Shown here: one piece after another, positions 1 to 6,034 of the stretch | Numbering within the stretch: the first letter of the stretch is position 1 | Layout: the number at the start of each line of letters is the position of its first letter | DNA from: Bacteroidales bacterium | GTDB taxonomy: Bacteria > Bacteroidota > Bacteroidia > Bacteroidales > Muribaculaceae | Reading direction: 5' to 3' | Length of the DNA: 6,298 bases | NCBI GenBank assembly: GCA_004557565.1 | Contig: SFGS01000093.1 | Location: 1 to 6,298 of the forward strand | The notes under the pieces: model-generated | Told to the model about the DNA's origin: nothing | Databases searched by the model: none | The model's input: only the letters and a program-made list of their open reading frames with translations | Made by a program: the position numbers and the translations under genes

Positions 1-29
1 GATAGGTGAAAAATCTGACATGGCAAAAT

Positions 30-54
30 CCTGAGCAACTTTTTGTTGCTCAGG
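30..54. other. Perfect 10-bp hairpin at left edge
   Basis: CCTGAGCAAC (30-39) and GTTGCTCAGG (45-54) are exact inverted complements around a TTTTT loop. On the minus strand the stem is followed by ATTTTGCC and then an ATG at 21-19, so it could be a leader hairpin in front of a leftward gene that runs off the window. It could also be a weak terminator for leftward transcripts from the acyltransferase, since a short T-run follows on that strand. There is no good T-tract on the plus side. The hairpin is certain; its role is inferred and unsettled. Confidence 0.6.
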
Positions 55-159
55 TACTTATAAATAAAGTTAAATCAAAGTGTTGCGGAATTAAGGTTTA
101 CACCAATTTTCGTTTTTAAGGGTGTTTTTCTTTGTTTGGAGAAAGGTGGTGGTGCTGAG

Positions 160-303
160 ATGATGAGAGCGCAAATATACTTTACGAGTTTATATAAAAC
201 GTCGGTGATAAAAAATGCGCTAATCAACATCGCCTCAAAGTGCGATATGCACCATAAATGCTTTTTTCTGGCGTTGTTTTGGGGTGAGATGTGTGTGTAT
301 TAA
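160..303 (+). CDS. Doubtful 47-aa ORF
   Basis: ATGATG at 160-165 opens a 47-codon frame ending in TAA at 301-303. The frame is open upstream back to a stop at 61-63, about 79 codons in all, without an earlier ATG (one TTG at 136). The peptide begins MMRAQIYFTSLYK and ends in an aromatic, cysteine-containing stretch, LALFWGEMCVY. It has no motif I can assign. It runs opposite to the other genes, overlaps the acyltransferase stop by four bases, and covers the minus-strand TATATTTG box. It may therefore just be the reverse side of a leader or promoter repeat. Confidence 0.2.
   Translation: MMRAQIYFTSLYKTSVIKNALINIASKCDMHHKCFFLALFWGEMCVY
172..179 (-). promoter_or_regulatory. Bacteroidetes-type -7 box, leftward
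   Basis: On the minus strand the sequence reads TATATTTGCG, an exact match to the Bacteroidetes -7 consensus TAnnTTTG. No clear -33 TTTG is visible at the usual distance; a TTTT run lies about 16 bases upstream. It lies beyond the stop of the acyltransferase and points away from it, so it would drive a gene off the left edge, with a leader of roughly 145 bases that includes the hairpin at 30-54. It is a candidate only. Confidence 0.35.
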
Positions 304-1214
304 AAGCGAGGTTCTGACCATTGGAGCCAGAGTTCGGGACTCTCTTTAATGTTGGCTTCTAATAATCTCACAAATTCATCTGTATATGCACATGGGTTAG
401 TTTCTAAGTCGGTAGGGTTTGATTCCTTGAATTCCACTTCGTAAAATCCTCGTTTAGTACGCCTGATATGTGCATACAAAAAAGCCATATTAAATTTTCT
501 TCCAATTCTTTCCGAACCGGTTACAACTTCAAAATCCTTATTAAATAAGGTTGTCACGTGTATGTCGTCACTTAATGTGTCGTAATCTGCTAAAGTTCCG
601 AATAAATAACCTTTTTTTGATGACTTTCCCAAGTCCATTTCATTCTTAAGATTGAGCAATGTTTTTATCGGAGAACTGGTTGGTATGCATATAGCTCCAT
701 ATTTTTCTCTGTTTAGTTGTATCCATTTCGCTATTTTCCCTTTTTGTTTTGTGTTCCCCAAGTATAATTGACACATCCCATATTCTTTTGTGTGCAGTGG
801 TAGAGATATAAGGTGTTCAAAATTCAGCATGTGCCCACCATAGCATAGTATAAATTTGTGGTTTTGAAACTTTTCATAGAGTAATTCCAAATTCGTGAAT
901 TTACAGTGTTTTTTTATTTGATGTTCGCAGTAGATGGTCTTTTTAAAATACTCGATTATGAAATCCATATTTCCTTCAACGCATTTGGTCGCTATTTTTT
1001 TTTCAGCATTTCCCTTGTTAGGAAAAGCTCTTCTGAGATTCCTCTTCAATGTTTCAATCTCAGAAATATGCCAAACATTGACAATGAACCATGAATGTAT
1101 CGTTGAAATTCTGTATAATATTATAGTTGGGGTAATCAGTATTGCCCCAACTATAATAATTGCAATAAGAATTAGAATAATTGCAATAATAGTTTTCACT
1201 ATTTTCTTGAACAT
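300..1214 (-). CDS. LpxL/HtrB-type lysophospholipid acyltransferase
   Basis: A membrane-anchored acyltransferase of about 304 residues, close to the usual length of the lipid A late-acyltransferase (LpxL/HtrB) family. Members transfer an acyl chain from acyl-ACP to a lipid A precursor or other lipid at the inner membrane. Residues 7-30 form a strongly hydrophobic N-terminal anchor. The catalytic HX4E motif is GGHMLNFE, with H128 and E133. Family-like stretches follow: LKRNLRRAFP near 57-65, TLADYDT near 207-213, VTGSERIGRKF near 231-241 and a closing LWLQWSEPRF. The usual 'ADQxP' and terminal 'WxHRRW' forms are altered, so the acceptor may not be lipid A. I chose ATG at 1214; a TTG three codons upstream (1223) is possible but ATG follows an A-rich leader. 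A sample of the gene is only 35% G+C. It may be cotranscribed with the broken small ORF 45 bases upstream. Confidence 0.88.
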   Translation of the reverse strand: MFKKIVKTIIAIILILIAIIIVGAILITPTIILYRISTIHSWFIVNVWHISEIETLKRNLRRAFPNKGNAEKKIATKCVEGNMDFIIEYFKKTIYCEHQIKKHCKFTNLELLYEKFQNHKFILCYGGHMLNFEHLISLPLHTKEYGMCQLYLGNTKQKGKIAKWIQLNREKYGAICIPTSSPIKTLLNLKNEMDLGKSSKKGYLFGTLADYDTLSDDIHVTTLFNKDFEVVTGSERIGRKFNMAFLYAHIRRTKRGFYEVEFKESNPTDLETNPCAYTDEFVRLLEANIKESPELWLQWSEPRF

Positions 1215-1259
1215 CTTTTTCAATAGCGATAGCAGAATTTAGAAGTAATGCATCCTCAA

Positions 1260-1522
1260 TTATTCATCATCACCGAACAATTTAAAAATAAATGCCAAGC
1301 CAAGTAGTGTTAAGAAACTTTTCGTGCTGCACCACAGCCCTTTGAAAGGAAGGCAGAGGATTTCGCGTAAGCAACTCCCTCCAGATTTAGATTTCGCTTT
1401 TGAACGCTCTTTTTTTGCGTCATCATCGTCTGATTTGGCAAACCTTCCTAATTTGTGCTTTTTATTATACCACTCATTTTATCTTCTATACCGCGACCTA
1501 CAGGTTCAATTTTATAAGACAT
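1260..1522 (-). pseudogene. Small membrane protein ORF, frameshifted
   Basis: ATG at 1522 opens a frame that starts MSYKIEPVGRGIEDKMSG and stops early at a TAG after 24 codons. From the A5 run (plus-strand T5 at 1459-1463) onward, the -1 frame is open to a TAA at 1260-1262 and reads like a protein: a basic stretch, four aspartates (DDDD), a Lys/Ser-rich linker, three cysteines and a hydrophobic C-terminal segment, FLTLLGLAFIFKLF, ending GDDE. The second frame has a stop just upstream and no ATG, GTG or TTG before the protein-like part, so it needs the first. One added A would give an intact 87-residue protein with a single C-terminal membrane segment. The cause could be a mutation, a sequencing error, slippage or phase variation. 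The acyltransferase ATG lies 45 bases beyond its stop. I do not recognise the family. Confidence 0.5.
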
Positions 1523-1600
1523 GGTTTTTTTAAAAATTAGTTATAATGCTCCCCGTTTTTGCAGGGTTGTTAGTTAATCAGTTAATAGTTTCACTATTTG

Positions 1601-1632
1601 TCAGACGCACGTCACCATGCTACTGCGTCTGA
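1601..1632. repeat. 9-bp inverted repeat
   Basis: TCAGACGCA (1601-1609) pairs perfectly with TGCGTCTGA (1624-1632) around a 14-base loop. No long T-tract follows directly on either strand, so a simple terminator is not well supported. It lies about 80 bases upstream of the ATG of the broken small ORF and could be an operator or a leader structure. The pairing is seen directly; the function is unknown. Confidence 0.5.
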
Positions 1633-1684
1633 ATTAAATGCTATTTTTGTTACTTTTCTTTATTGCCAAACTTTACCTCCTTTT

Positions 1685-1840
1685 TTATGCGGTTATGCCA
1701 TATTTTATCGCCGGCAGTAGCACGCCAAGCGACTGGCGTGGACAACGATAGTTGTAGGGTCTTATGTTTTCATCCACACCATACCATTCATAACTGCTCA
1801 ATACTTTTTGTGTATTAACAGGAACGACATGCAGATCATT
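1685..1840 (-). pseudogene. Possible coding remnant without a start
   Basis: This minus-strand frame is open between a TAA at 1850-1852 and a TAA at 1685-1687. It has no ATG, and the only usable start is a TTG inside it. Its peptide looks less random than its surroundings, with stretches such as SSYEWYGVDENIRPYNY and LGVLLPAIKYGITA. A GGAGG lies just upstream, followed by an ATG in another frame that gives only a short ORF. It could be the end of a decayed gene, but part of it passes through the two hairpins at 1721-1755, so it may equally be a chance reading of a structured repeat. Confidence 0.15.
1721..1755. repeat. Two adjacent hairpins
   Basis: CACGCCA (1721-1727) pairs with TGGCGTG (1734-1740) around AGCGAC. 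One base later, ACAAC (1742-1746) pairs with GTTGT (1751-1755) around GATA. Both stems are perfect. Neither is followed by a T-tract, so this is not an ordinary terminator. Together with the hairpin at 1601-1632 they make the spacer unusually rich in short palindromes. Confidence 0.45.
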
Positions 1841-1940
1841 CCTCCTAAATTATTTAATCGGATTAAAATGAATTTAATGGGTGTTCCCATTCCCCCTTTC
1901 GTAGCAAGTAGTTTTGCAGAAGTCGATGAGTGCTATTATC

Positions 1941-1961
1941 TTGATTTCTGAGCTCTGATTT
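1941..1961 (-). repeat. Three heptad units, AAATCAG-like
   Basis: Read on the minus strand, the units are AAATCAG, AGCTCAG and AAATCAA, end to end. They match the heptad array upstream of mutS (5628-5669), which is on the plus strand, so the two arrays are in opposite orientation. The array begins 17 bases beyond the upp stop. Confidence 0.45.
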
Positions 1962-1977
1962 TTGATGGTTTGAGGGA

Positions 1978-2634
1978 TTATTTTTCGCCGTATAGGAGGT
2001 CGCCGGCGTCGCCGAGGCCGGGTACGATGTAACTGTGGGAGTTGAGAATGTGGTCGATGTCGCCTGCCCAAATGGTGGCTTTAATGCCTTCAGGGAGGGT
2101 TTTCTTTACGTATTCAATGGCTTGGTCGGTGGCGATGATCACTGCGATGTGGATGTGCTTAGGTGTGCCTTTTTGCAGAAAGCCTTTGATTGCCACCTCC
2201 ATAGAACTGCCTGTGGCAAGCATTGGGTCGGCTATCACGAGCACTTTGTCTTCAATGCTTGGACTTGCCAGATATTCGGTGTGAATCTCAAACTCATCGC
2301 TGCCGTTGATATACTGGCGGTAGGCTGATATGAAGGCGTTGTCGGCATCGTCGAAGTAGCTGAGCATACCTTCGTGCAGAGGGAGTCCGGCACGGAAAAT
2401 AGAGCCAAGCACCACCTTGTCGGCGATGTTGCGGGTGTTTGCCACATCGAGTGGTGTGTCGGTCTTGCAGTCGGCATAATTCAGACGCTTTGAAATCTCA
2501 TAAGCCATGATTTGGCCGATGCGCTTCACGTTGGTGCGGAAGCGAAGGCGGTCGGTTTGAATATTCTTGTCGCGGAGTTCGAGCATGTAGCGGCTCACCA
2601 GCGAGTCGTGCTCACACAGATTGATAATTTCCAT
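1978..2634 (-). CDS. upp: Uracil phosphoribosyltransferase
   Basis: A cytosolic salvage enzyme that joins uracil and PRPP to form UMP and pyrophosphate. The protein has 218 residues, slightly longer than the 208-209 usual for bacterial Upp. The PRPP-binding loop is VLVIADPMLATGSSM at about 131-145. RAGLP (81-85) is the conserved loop that contacts pyrophosphate. The uracil-binding end is IVPGLGDAGDLLYG at about 203-216. The N-terminal block around RFRTNVKRIGQIMAYE is the typical Upp helix. All key residues are present and nothing looks truncated. The ATG at 2634 follows an A-rich leader with no Shine-Dalgarno. A TAATTTTG box 33 bases upstream suggests the gene has its own promoter, and the neighbours do not belong to pyrimidine metabolism. 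Confidence 0.97.
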   Translation of the reverse strand: MEIINLCEHDSLVSRYMLELRDKNIQTDRLRFRTNVKRIGQIMAYEISKRLNYADCKTDTPLDVANTRNIADKVVLGSIFRAGLPLHEGMLSYFDDADNAFISAYRQYINGSDEFEIHTEYLASPSIEDKVLVIADPMLATGSSMEVAIKGFLQKGTPKHIHIAVIIATDQAIEYVKKTLPEGIKATIWAGDIDHILNSHSYIVPGLGDAGDLLYGEK

Positions 2635-2667
2635 ATTTAGTTGTTTTGGGTTTTTTCGTTTTGCCTA

Positions 2668-2675
2668 CAAAATTA
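2668..2675 (-). promoter_or_regulatory. upp -7 promoter box
   Basis: The minus strand reads TAATTTTGTAG here, an exact TAnnTTTG match. Transcription starting about 5-7 bases after the box would give a leader of roughly 27-30 bases, A-rich and without a Shine-Dalgarno, as is normal in Bacteroidetes. No clear -33 TTTG is visible. The same eleven bases recur in front of mutS. Confidence 0.55.
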
Positions 2676-2720
2676 CAATAAATAAATGAATATTCCTCCC
2701 TCATGCGCCGAGAAAACCCC

Positions 2721-2843
2721 TTATTTCAAGTTGCTAAGTGCATAGAGAGGAATGATTCGTACAAAGCGTTCGGCTTGGTCGGCTGCCGAGTCGTAGTAAT
2801 AAAGCTGCCCGAAATTTTCCAAAGAAGTGCGGACGCCGTCATG
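2721..2843 (-). pseudogene. Possible C-terminal gene remnant
   Basis: From about 2843 to the TAA at 2721-2723 the minus strand carries a frame with coding-like codon use. The peptide contains GVRTSLENFGQLYYYDSAA and ends RFVRIIPLYALSNLK. Upstream the same frame runs straight into the 52-bp tandem repeat, where the only ATG (2909) lies, so the apparent 62-residue ORF is a repeat fused to this tail. It reads like the end of a real protein whose front was lost or replaced by the repeat. I do not recognise the family, and chance cannot be excluded. Confidence 0.25.
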
Positions 2844-2862
2844 GATCTGGTGCTTTTTTGCT

Positions 2863-2970
2863 AAAATCCAAACCGAAAATTGCTTGAAATTCGACAAAAT
2901 CCAAACCAAAAGCTAAAATCCAAACCAAAAAACGGTGAAAATTTGACAAAATCCAAACCGAAAATCCAAA
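2863..2970. repeat. Degenerate 52-bp tandem repeat
   Basis: AAAATCCAAACC occurs exactly four times, starting at 2863, 2896, 2915 and 2948, with a partial fifth copy (AAAATCCAAA) at 2961. The spacings of 33, 19 and 33 show two tandem 52-bp units (2863-2914 and 2915-2966), each holding two copies of the 12-mer. The first intervals also match closely, with GAAA and a GAC just before the second 12-mer. It lies between the mutS stop and upp. Long ORFs through it on either strand are by-products of the repeat. Confidence 0.85.
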
Positions 2971-2992
2971 TTGCTCGCACTGGGCGTGGGGA

Positions 2993-5605
2993 TTATTTGC
3001 CGGTGATGATGGATTTGATGTCGTTGAGTTTGTTGAGAGCCTCCATTGGGGTGAGGTTGTTGATGTCGAGGTGGAGAATCTGGTCGCGGATTTGGCTGAG
3101 CACAGGGTCGTCGAGTTGGAAGAACGACATCTGATAGCCACTGCGCTTCGAGCCCACATCGCCGAGGTCTTTTGTCGCCACTTGCTCGTTGCGGTTGTTG
3201 GCTTCGAGTTGTGCCAACACCTCATCGGCACGGTCAACGATGCTGCGAGGCATACCTGCGAGTTTCGCCACATGAATACCGAAACTGTGCTCGCTGCCGC
3301 CCTTTTCGAGTTTGCGCACAAACACCACCTTGCCATCGATTTCCTTCACGCTCACATTGTAGTTGCGAATGCGGCGGAACGATTTTTCCATCTCGTTCAA
3401 CTCGTGGTAGTGGGTGGCGAAAAGCGTTTTGGCATGGGCGCGACCCTCGTGAATGTATTCCACGATGCTCCAGGCAATGGAAATGCCGTCGTAGGTGGAT
3501 GTGCCACGGCCCAACTCATCAAACAGCACAAGGCTGCGCTCGCTCAGGTTGTTGAGGATTGATGCCGCCTCGGTCATTTCCACCATAAACGTGGATTCGC
3601 CAAGCGAAATGTTGTCGCTGGCACCCACACGGGTGAAAATCTTGTCAACCAACCCGATGTGCGCCGATTCGGCAGGCACATAGCAGCCGATTTGCGCCAT
3701 CAGCGTGATAAGTGCGGTTTGGCGCAGCAAAGCCGATTTACCAGCCATGTTAGGGCCAGTGATAATCATGATTTGCTGGTCATCGTTGCCCAAATGTATG
3801 TCGTTGGGCACATAACATTCGCCCGGAGGCAACTGCTTCTCAATCACAGGGTGGCGGCCCTGCTTGATGTCGATGTCGAGACTCTCGTCAATCACAGGGC
3901 GATTATATTTGTTGTCGATGGCGGCGCGGGTGAAAGCGCAAAGGCAGTCGAGTTGTGCAATGAGTTGTGAGTCGGTCTGAATGGCAGGAATGTAGTCGGT
4001 GACAGCCGCCACGAGTTCGCCAAACAATCGGTTCTCGATAATCAGAATCTTCTCCTCCGCACCGAGAATCTTCTCCTCGTAGTCCTTCAGTTCTTGGGTG
4101 ATGTAACGCTCGGCATTGACCAGCGTTTGCTTGCGCACCCATTCTGCAGGCACCTTATCCTTGTGGGAGTTGCGCACCTCGATGTAGTAGCCAAACACAT
4201 TGTTGTAGGCGATTTTCAGGCTTGGAATGCCTGTGCGATCGCTTTCTTCCTTCTGCAATCGCATCAAGTAGTCCTTGCTCGACACCGAGATTTCGCGCAG
4301 TTCGTCGAGTTGCGGGTCAACGCCCGGCTTAATCACATTGCCACGGTTCACCTGGTTTGGCGCATCGGGATTCACCTCCTCGTTGATACGGTCGCGGATG
4401 AGTTGGCAAAGGTTGATGCGGTCACCGAAACTGCGCAGCACATCGTTGTCGCTCCGTTCGCACAATCGCTTAATCGGCTCCAAGGCTTGCAGCGCGCACT
4501 TGAGTTGCACCAGTTCGCGAGGCGTGATGCGGCCCACAGCCACCTTCGAAATCAGGCGCTCGATGTCGCCCACCAGTTCCAGCTGCTGCTTCACCAGTTC
4601 ACGGCCTTCCACATCCTTGAAGAAGTATTCCACCACGTCGAGGCGGCGGTTGATGGCCTTCACGTCCTTCAGCGGGAACAGCACCCATCGGTGGAGCATA
4701 CGCGCGCCCATAGGCGAAAGCGTGCGGTCGATTACCGACAGCAGACTCTTGCCATCTTCCGCCATCGGAGCCACGAGTTCGAGGTTTCGCACGGTGAACT
4801 TGTCGAGGCGCACAAAGCGGTCGGCTTCGATGCGTCCGAGCGTGGTGATATGCTTGATTTGCGTGTGCTGGGTGAGGTCGAGGTAATGGAGAATGGCACC
4901 TGCCGCCTTCACGCCTTCGGTCATGCCCTCCACGCCAAAACCTTTGAGGTTCTGCGTCTGGAAGTGGCGGAGCAGTCGGTCGGTGGTGCTTTCCTCGCTC
5001 ATCATCCAGTCGTCGAGTTCAAATGTTAGCACGCGAGTGTTGAACAGGTCGGCAAACTTGCTGCGGCAACTGCGCTCAATCAGCACCTCCTTTGGTGCGA
5101 AATTGCCGAGCAGTTTTTCCACATACTCAGCCGCACCTTCAGCCGCGAGAAATTCGCCAGTGGAAATGTCGAGAAACGCCACGCCCACCGTCTTTTTCCC
5201 AAAGCATACCGCTGCCAAGAAATTGTTCTCCTTACGGTCGAGGATAGTGCTGGCAGTGACCACACCCGGAGTCACCAGTTCGGTGATGCCACGCTTCACC
5301 AGTTTCTTGGTGAGTTTCGGGTCTTCGAGTTGGTCGCAGATAGCCACACGCTTGCCAGCGCGCACCAGTTTGGGCAAATAGGTGTCGAGAGCGTGGTGTG
5401 GGAACCCCGCCATTTCAGTGCCGCTACCTGCGCCGTTGCTGCGTCGGGTGAGCGTAATGCCCAAAATTTCGCTTGCTATGATGGCATCTTCGCCGTATGT
5501 TTCGTAGAAGTCGCCCACGCGATAAAGCAGCACCGCATCGGGGTGCTTCGCCTTCATCTCGTAGAAGTGCTTCATCATTGGAGTCAATTCTTTGCTCTTT
5601 GCCAT
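2993..5605 (-). CDS. mutS: DNA mismatch repair ATPase MutS
   Basis: MutS finds mismatches and small loops in newly made DNA and, after ATP binding, recruits MutL to start repair. The 870-residue protein is close to the E. coli length of 853. The mismatch-reading Phe-X-Glu motif is GDFYETY (F33, E35). Connector, lever and clamp domains fill roughly 125-570. The ATPase domain has Walker A GPNMAGKS (617-624), signature SLGEST (667-672), Walker B LVLFDE (692-697) followed by LGRGTSTYDG, and the H-loop THYHE (731-735). QMSFF at 825-829 fits the beta-clamp-binding motif, and LTPMEALNKLNDIKS near the end matches the C-terminal dimer/tetramer region. The start is supported by ELTPMMKHFYEMK, which aligns with the N-terminus of other MutS proteins. 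Its -7 box ends only six bases before the ATG. Nothing suggests loss of function. Confidence 0.98.
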   Translation of the reverse strand: MAKSKELTPMMKHFYEMKAKHPDAVLLYRVGDFYETYGEDAIIASEILGITLTRRSNGAGSGTEMAGFPHHALDTYLPKLVRAGKRVAICDQLEDPKLTKKLVKRGITELVTPGVVTASTILDRKENNFLAAVCFGKKTVGVAFLDISTGEFLAAEGAAEYVEKLLGNFAPKEVLIERSCRSKFADLFNTRVLTFELDDWMMSEESTTDRLLRHFQTQNLKGFGVEGMTEGVKAAGAILHYLDLTQHTQIKHITTLGRIEADRFVRLDKFTVRNLELVAPMAEDGKSLLSVIDRTLSPMGARMLHRWVLFPLKDVKAINRRLDVVEYFFKDVEGRELVKQQLELVGDIERLISKVAVGRITPRELVQLKCALQALEPIKRLCERSDNDVLRSFGDRINLCQLIRDRINEEVNPDAPNQVNRGNVIKPGVDPQLDELREISVSSKDYLMRLQKEESDRTGIPSLKIAYNNVFGYYIEVRNSHKDKVPAEWVRKQTLVNAERYITQELKDYEEKILGAEEKILIIENRLFGELVAAVTDYIPAIQTDSQLIAQLDCLCAFTRAAIDNKYNRPVIDESLDIDIKQGRHPVIEKQLPPGECYVPNDIHLGNDDQQIMIITGPNMAGKSALLRQTALITLMAQIGCYVPAESAHIGLVDKIFTRVGASDNISLGESTFMVEMTEAASILNNLSERSLVLFDELGRGTSTYDGISIAWSIVEYIHEGRAHAKTLFATHYHELNEMEKSFRRIRNYNVSVKEIDGKVVFVRKLEKGGSEHSFGIHVAKLAGMPRSIVDRADEVLAQLEANNRNEQVATKDLGDVGSKRSGYQMSFFQLDDPVLSQIRDQILHLDINNLTPMEALNKLNDIKSIITGK

Positions 5606-5611
5606 AATCTA

Positions 5612-5619
5612 CAAAATTA
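5612..5619 (-). promoter_or_regulatory. mutS -7 promoter box, possibly leaderless
   Basis: The minus strand reads TAATTTTGTAGATT and then the mutS ATG. The box is an exact TAnnTTTG match and is identical over eleven bases to the one before upp. With only six bases between box and ATG, a transcript from it would begin at or within a base or two of the start codon. No separate Shine-Dalgarno could fit. No convincing -33 TTTG is visible; the heptad repeat occupies that position. Confidence 0.5.
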
Positions 5620-5627
5620 CAAAAAAG

Positions 5628-5669
5628 AAATCAGAAATCAGAGGTTAGAGGTTAGAAATTGGAAATTAG
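5628..5669 (+). repeat. Six tandem heptads upstream of mutS
   Basis: The units are AAATCAG, AAATCAG, AGGTTAG, AGGTTAG, AAATTGG and AAATTAG, exactly contiguous over 42 bases, with consensus ARRTYAG. They begin eight bases upstream of the mutS -7 box, so any -33 element of that promoter must lie inside the array. Three related units lie next to the upp stop in the opposite orientation. Confidence 0.75.
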
Positions 5670-5786
5670 ATTTTTTAGGAGCCACGACAGCCCCTTCGGA
5701 CCACATTGGGCATAAACGATGGACAGATTCTGTGGGATTTTTCGGTTCTGTGGATAAATACTGGGGGGGGACTGAAACAAAAACAT
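5670..5786. other. Spacer between mutS promoter and element A
   Basis: No ORF of note. The stretch contains a TGTGGATAA (5749-5757), which is the complement of the strong DnaA box TTATCCACA, and a run of eight G (5763-5770). A related TGTGGGATT lies 19 bases to the left of the DnaA-like site. One isolated box is not evidence of an origin. Confidence 0.4.
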
Positions 5787-5959
5787 AAAAAACAGCCTTT
5801 TGGCGATGCCAGTGCTTCGCACCTGTCGTTAGTGCTGTAGCATGGCTGATTTCAAGCTGGGGCTTGAATCAGCCACACCACACCCCTAACGCCGCCCTCG
5901 CCAGCGAGGTCGGTGGCATCGCCAAAAGGATAAAAACCACTCGCCTTCGGCGAAAAACC
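5787..5959 (+). repeat. Structured element, copy A
   Basis: The element starts AAAAAACAGCCTT. Outer stem P1 is a perfect 15-bp pairing of 5796-5810 with 5915-5929. Inside it, in order, are P2 (GTGC-TTC-GCAC, 5812-5822), a CGTTAG/CTAACG pairing (5827-5832 with 5886-5891) enclosing a long hairpin (5843-5857 with 5862-5875, one bulged T), and P4 (CCTCGC-CA-GCGAGG, 5896-5909). After P1 come ATAAAAACC and the hairpin P5 (TCGCC-TTC-GGCGA, 5941-5953), then AAAAACC. Copy B (6119-6298, minus strand) has the same 5' 13-mer, stem order and tail. There is no ORF. It could be a non-coding RNA, a transposable palindromic element or both. P5 with the T-run behind it on the minus strand could also stop leftward transcripts. 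I do not recognise the family. Confidence 0.8.
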
Positions 5960-5971
5960 AAACCCGATATG

Positions 5972-5990
5972 GACGTGGTACTTCACGCTC
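5972..5990 (+). repeat. Short hairpin repeat, copy 1
   Basis: GACGTGGTACTTCACGCTC contains CGTG (5974-5977) pairing with CACG (5984-5987). It aligns base for base with the minus strand of 6034-6052 as GACGYGRTACTTCRCG. The T-A pair in this copy is a C-G pair in the other, so pairing is kept while sequence changes. Confidence 0.45.
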
Positions 5991-6034
5991 GCCCATAATT
6001 ATGATACCATATTGAATATCAACCATTTGGCGCA

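Larger units (their letters stand above)
1523..1977. other. A+T-rich spacer without a convincing gene
   Basis: Neither strand has an ORF of good quality here. The stretch contains an AAAAATTA tract at 1532-1539 (minus TAATTTTT, a one-mismatch -7 box just before the small broken ORF), three hairpins, two GGAGG sequences on the minus strand (plus CCTCC at 1676-1680 and 1841-1845), a stop-to-stop peptide-like frame on the minus strand and a short heptad repeat next to the upp stop. A 37-codon hydrophobic plus-strand frame at 1638-1751 exists but is probably the by-product of T-rich sequence. Confidence 0.5.

Noticed and set aside
1324..1533. Plus-strand 69-codon ORF
   Set aside because: It is antisense to the small membrane protein frames, which have a better start context and composition.
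1638..1751. Plus-strand 37-codon hydrophobic ORF starting MLFLLLFFIAKLY
   Set aside because: T-rich sequence gives Phe/Leu codons by default, no ribosome-binding context is visible, and it passes through a hairpin.
1747..1849. Minus-strand short ORF with 'LNNLGG', resembling a double-glycine leader
   Set aside because: The rest of the leader consensus is missing, the ORF is about 31 codons, and no transporter or peptidase gene is present.
1978..2477. Plus- and minus-strand ORFs overlapping upp
   Set aside because: The upp frame carries the PRPP loop and uracil-binding end over its full length; the others have no motifs.
2839..3336. Minus-strand ORF joining the 3' end of mutS with the tandem repeat in another frame
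   Set aside because: It is a shadow of mutS running on into repeat sequence; mutS itself ends cleanly at 2993.
4094..5029. Long plus-strand ORF of 311 codons, and others of 60-200 codons, inside mutS
   Set aside because: They lie antisense to a gene with complete MutS motifs. G+C-rich codon use there leaves long open frames on the other strand.
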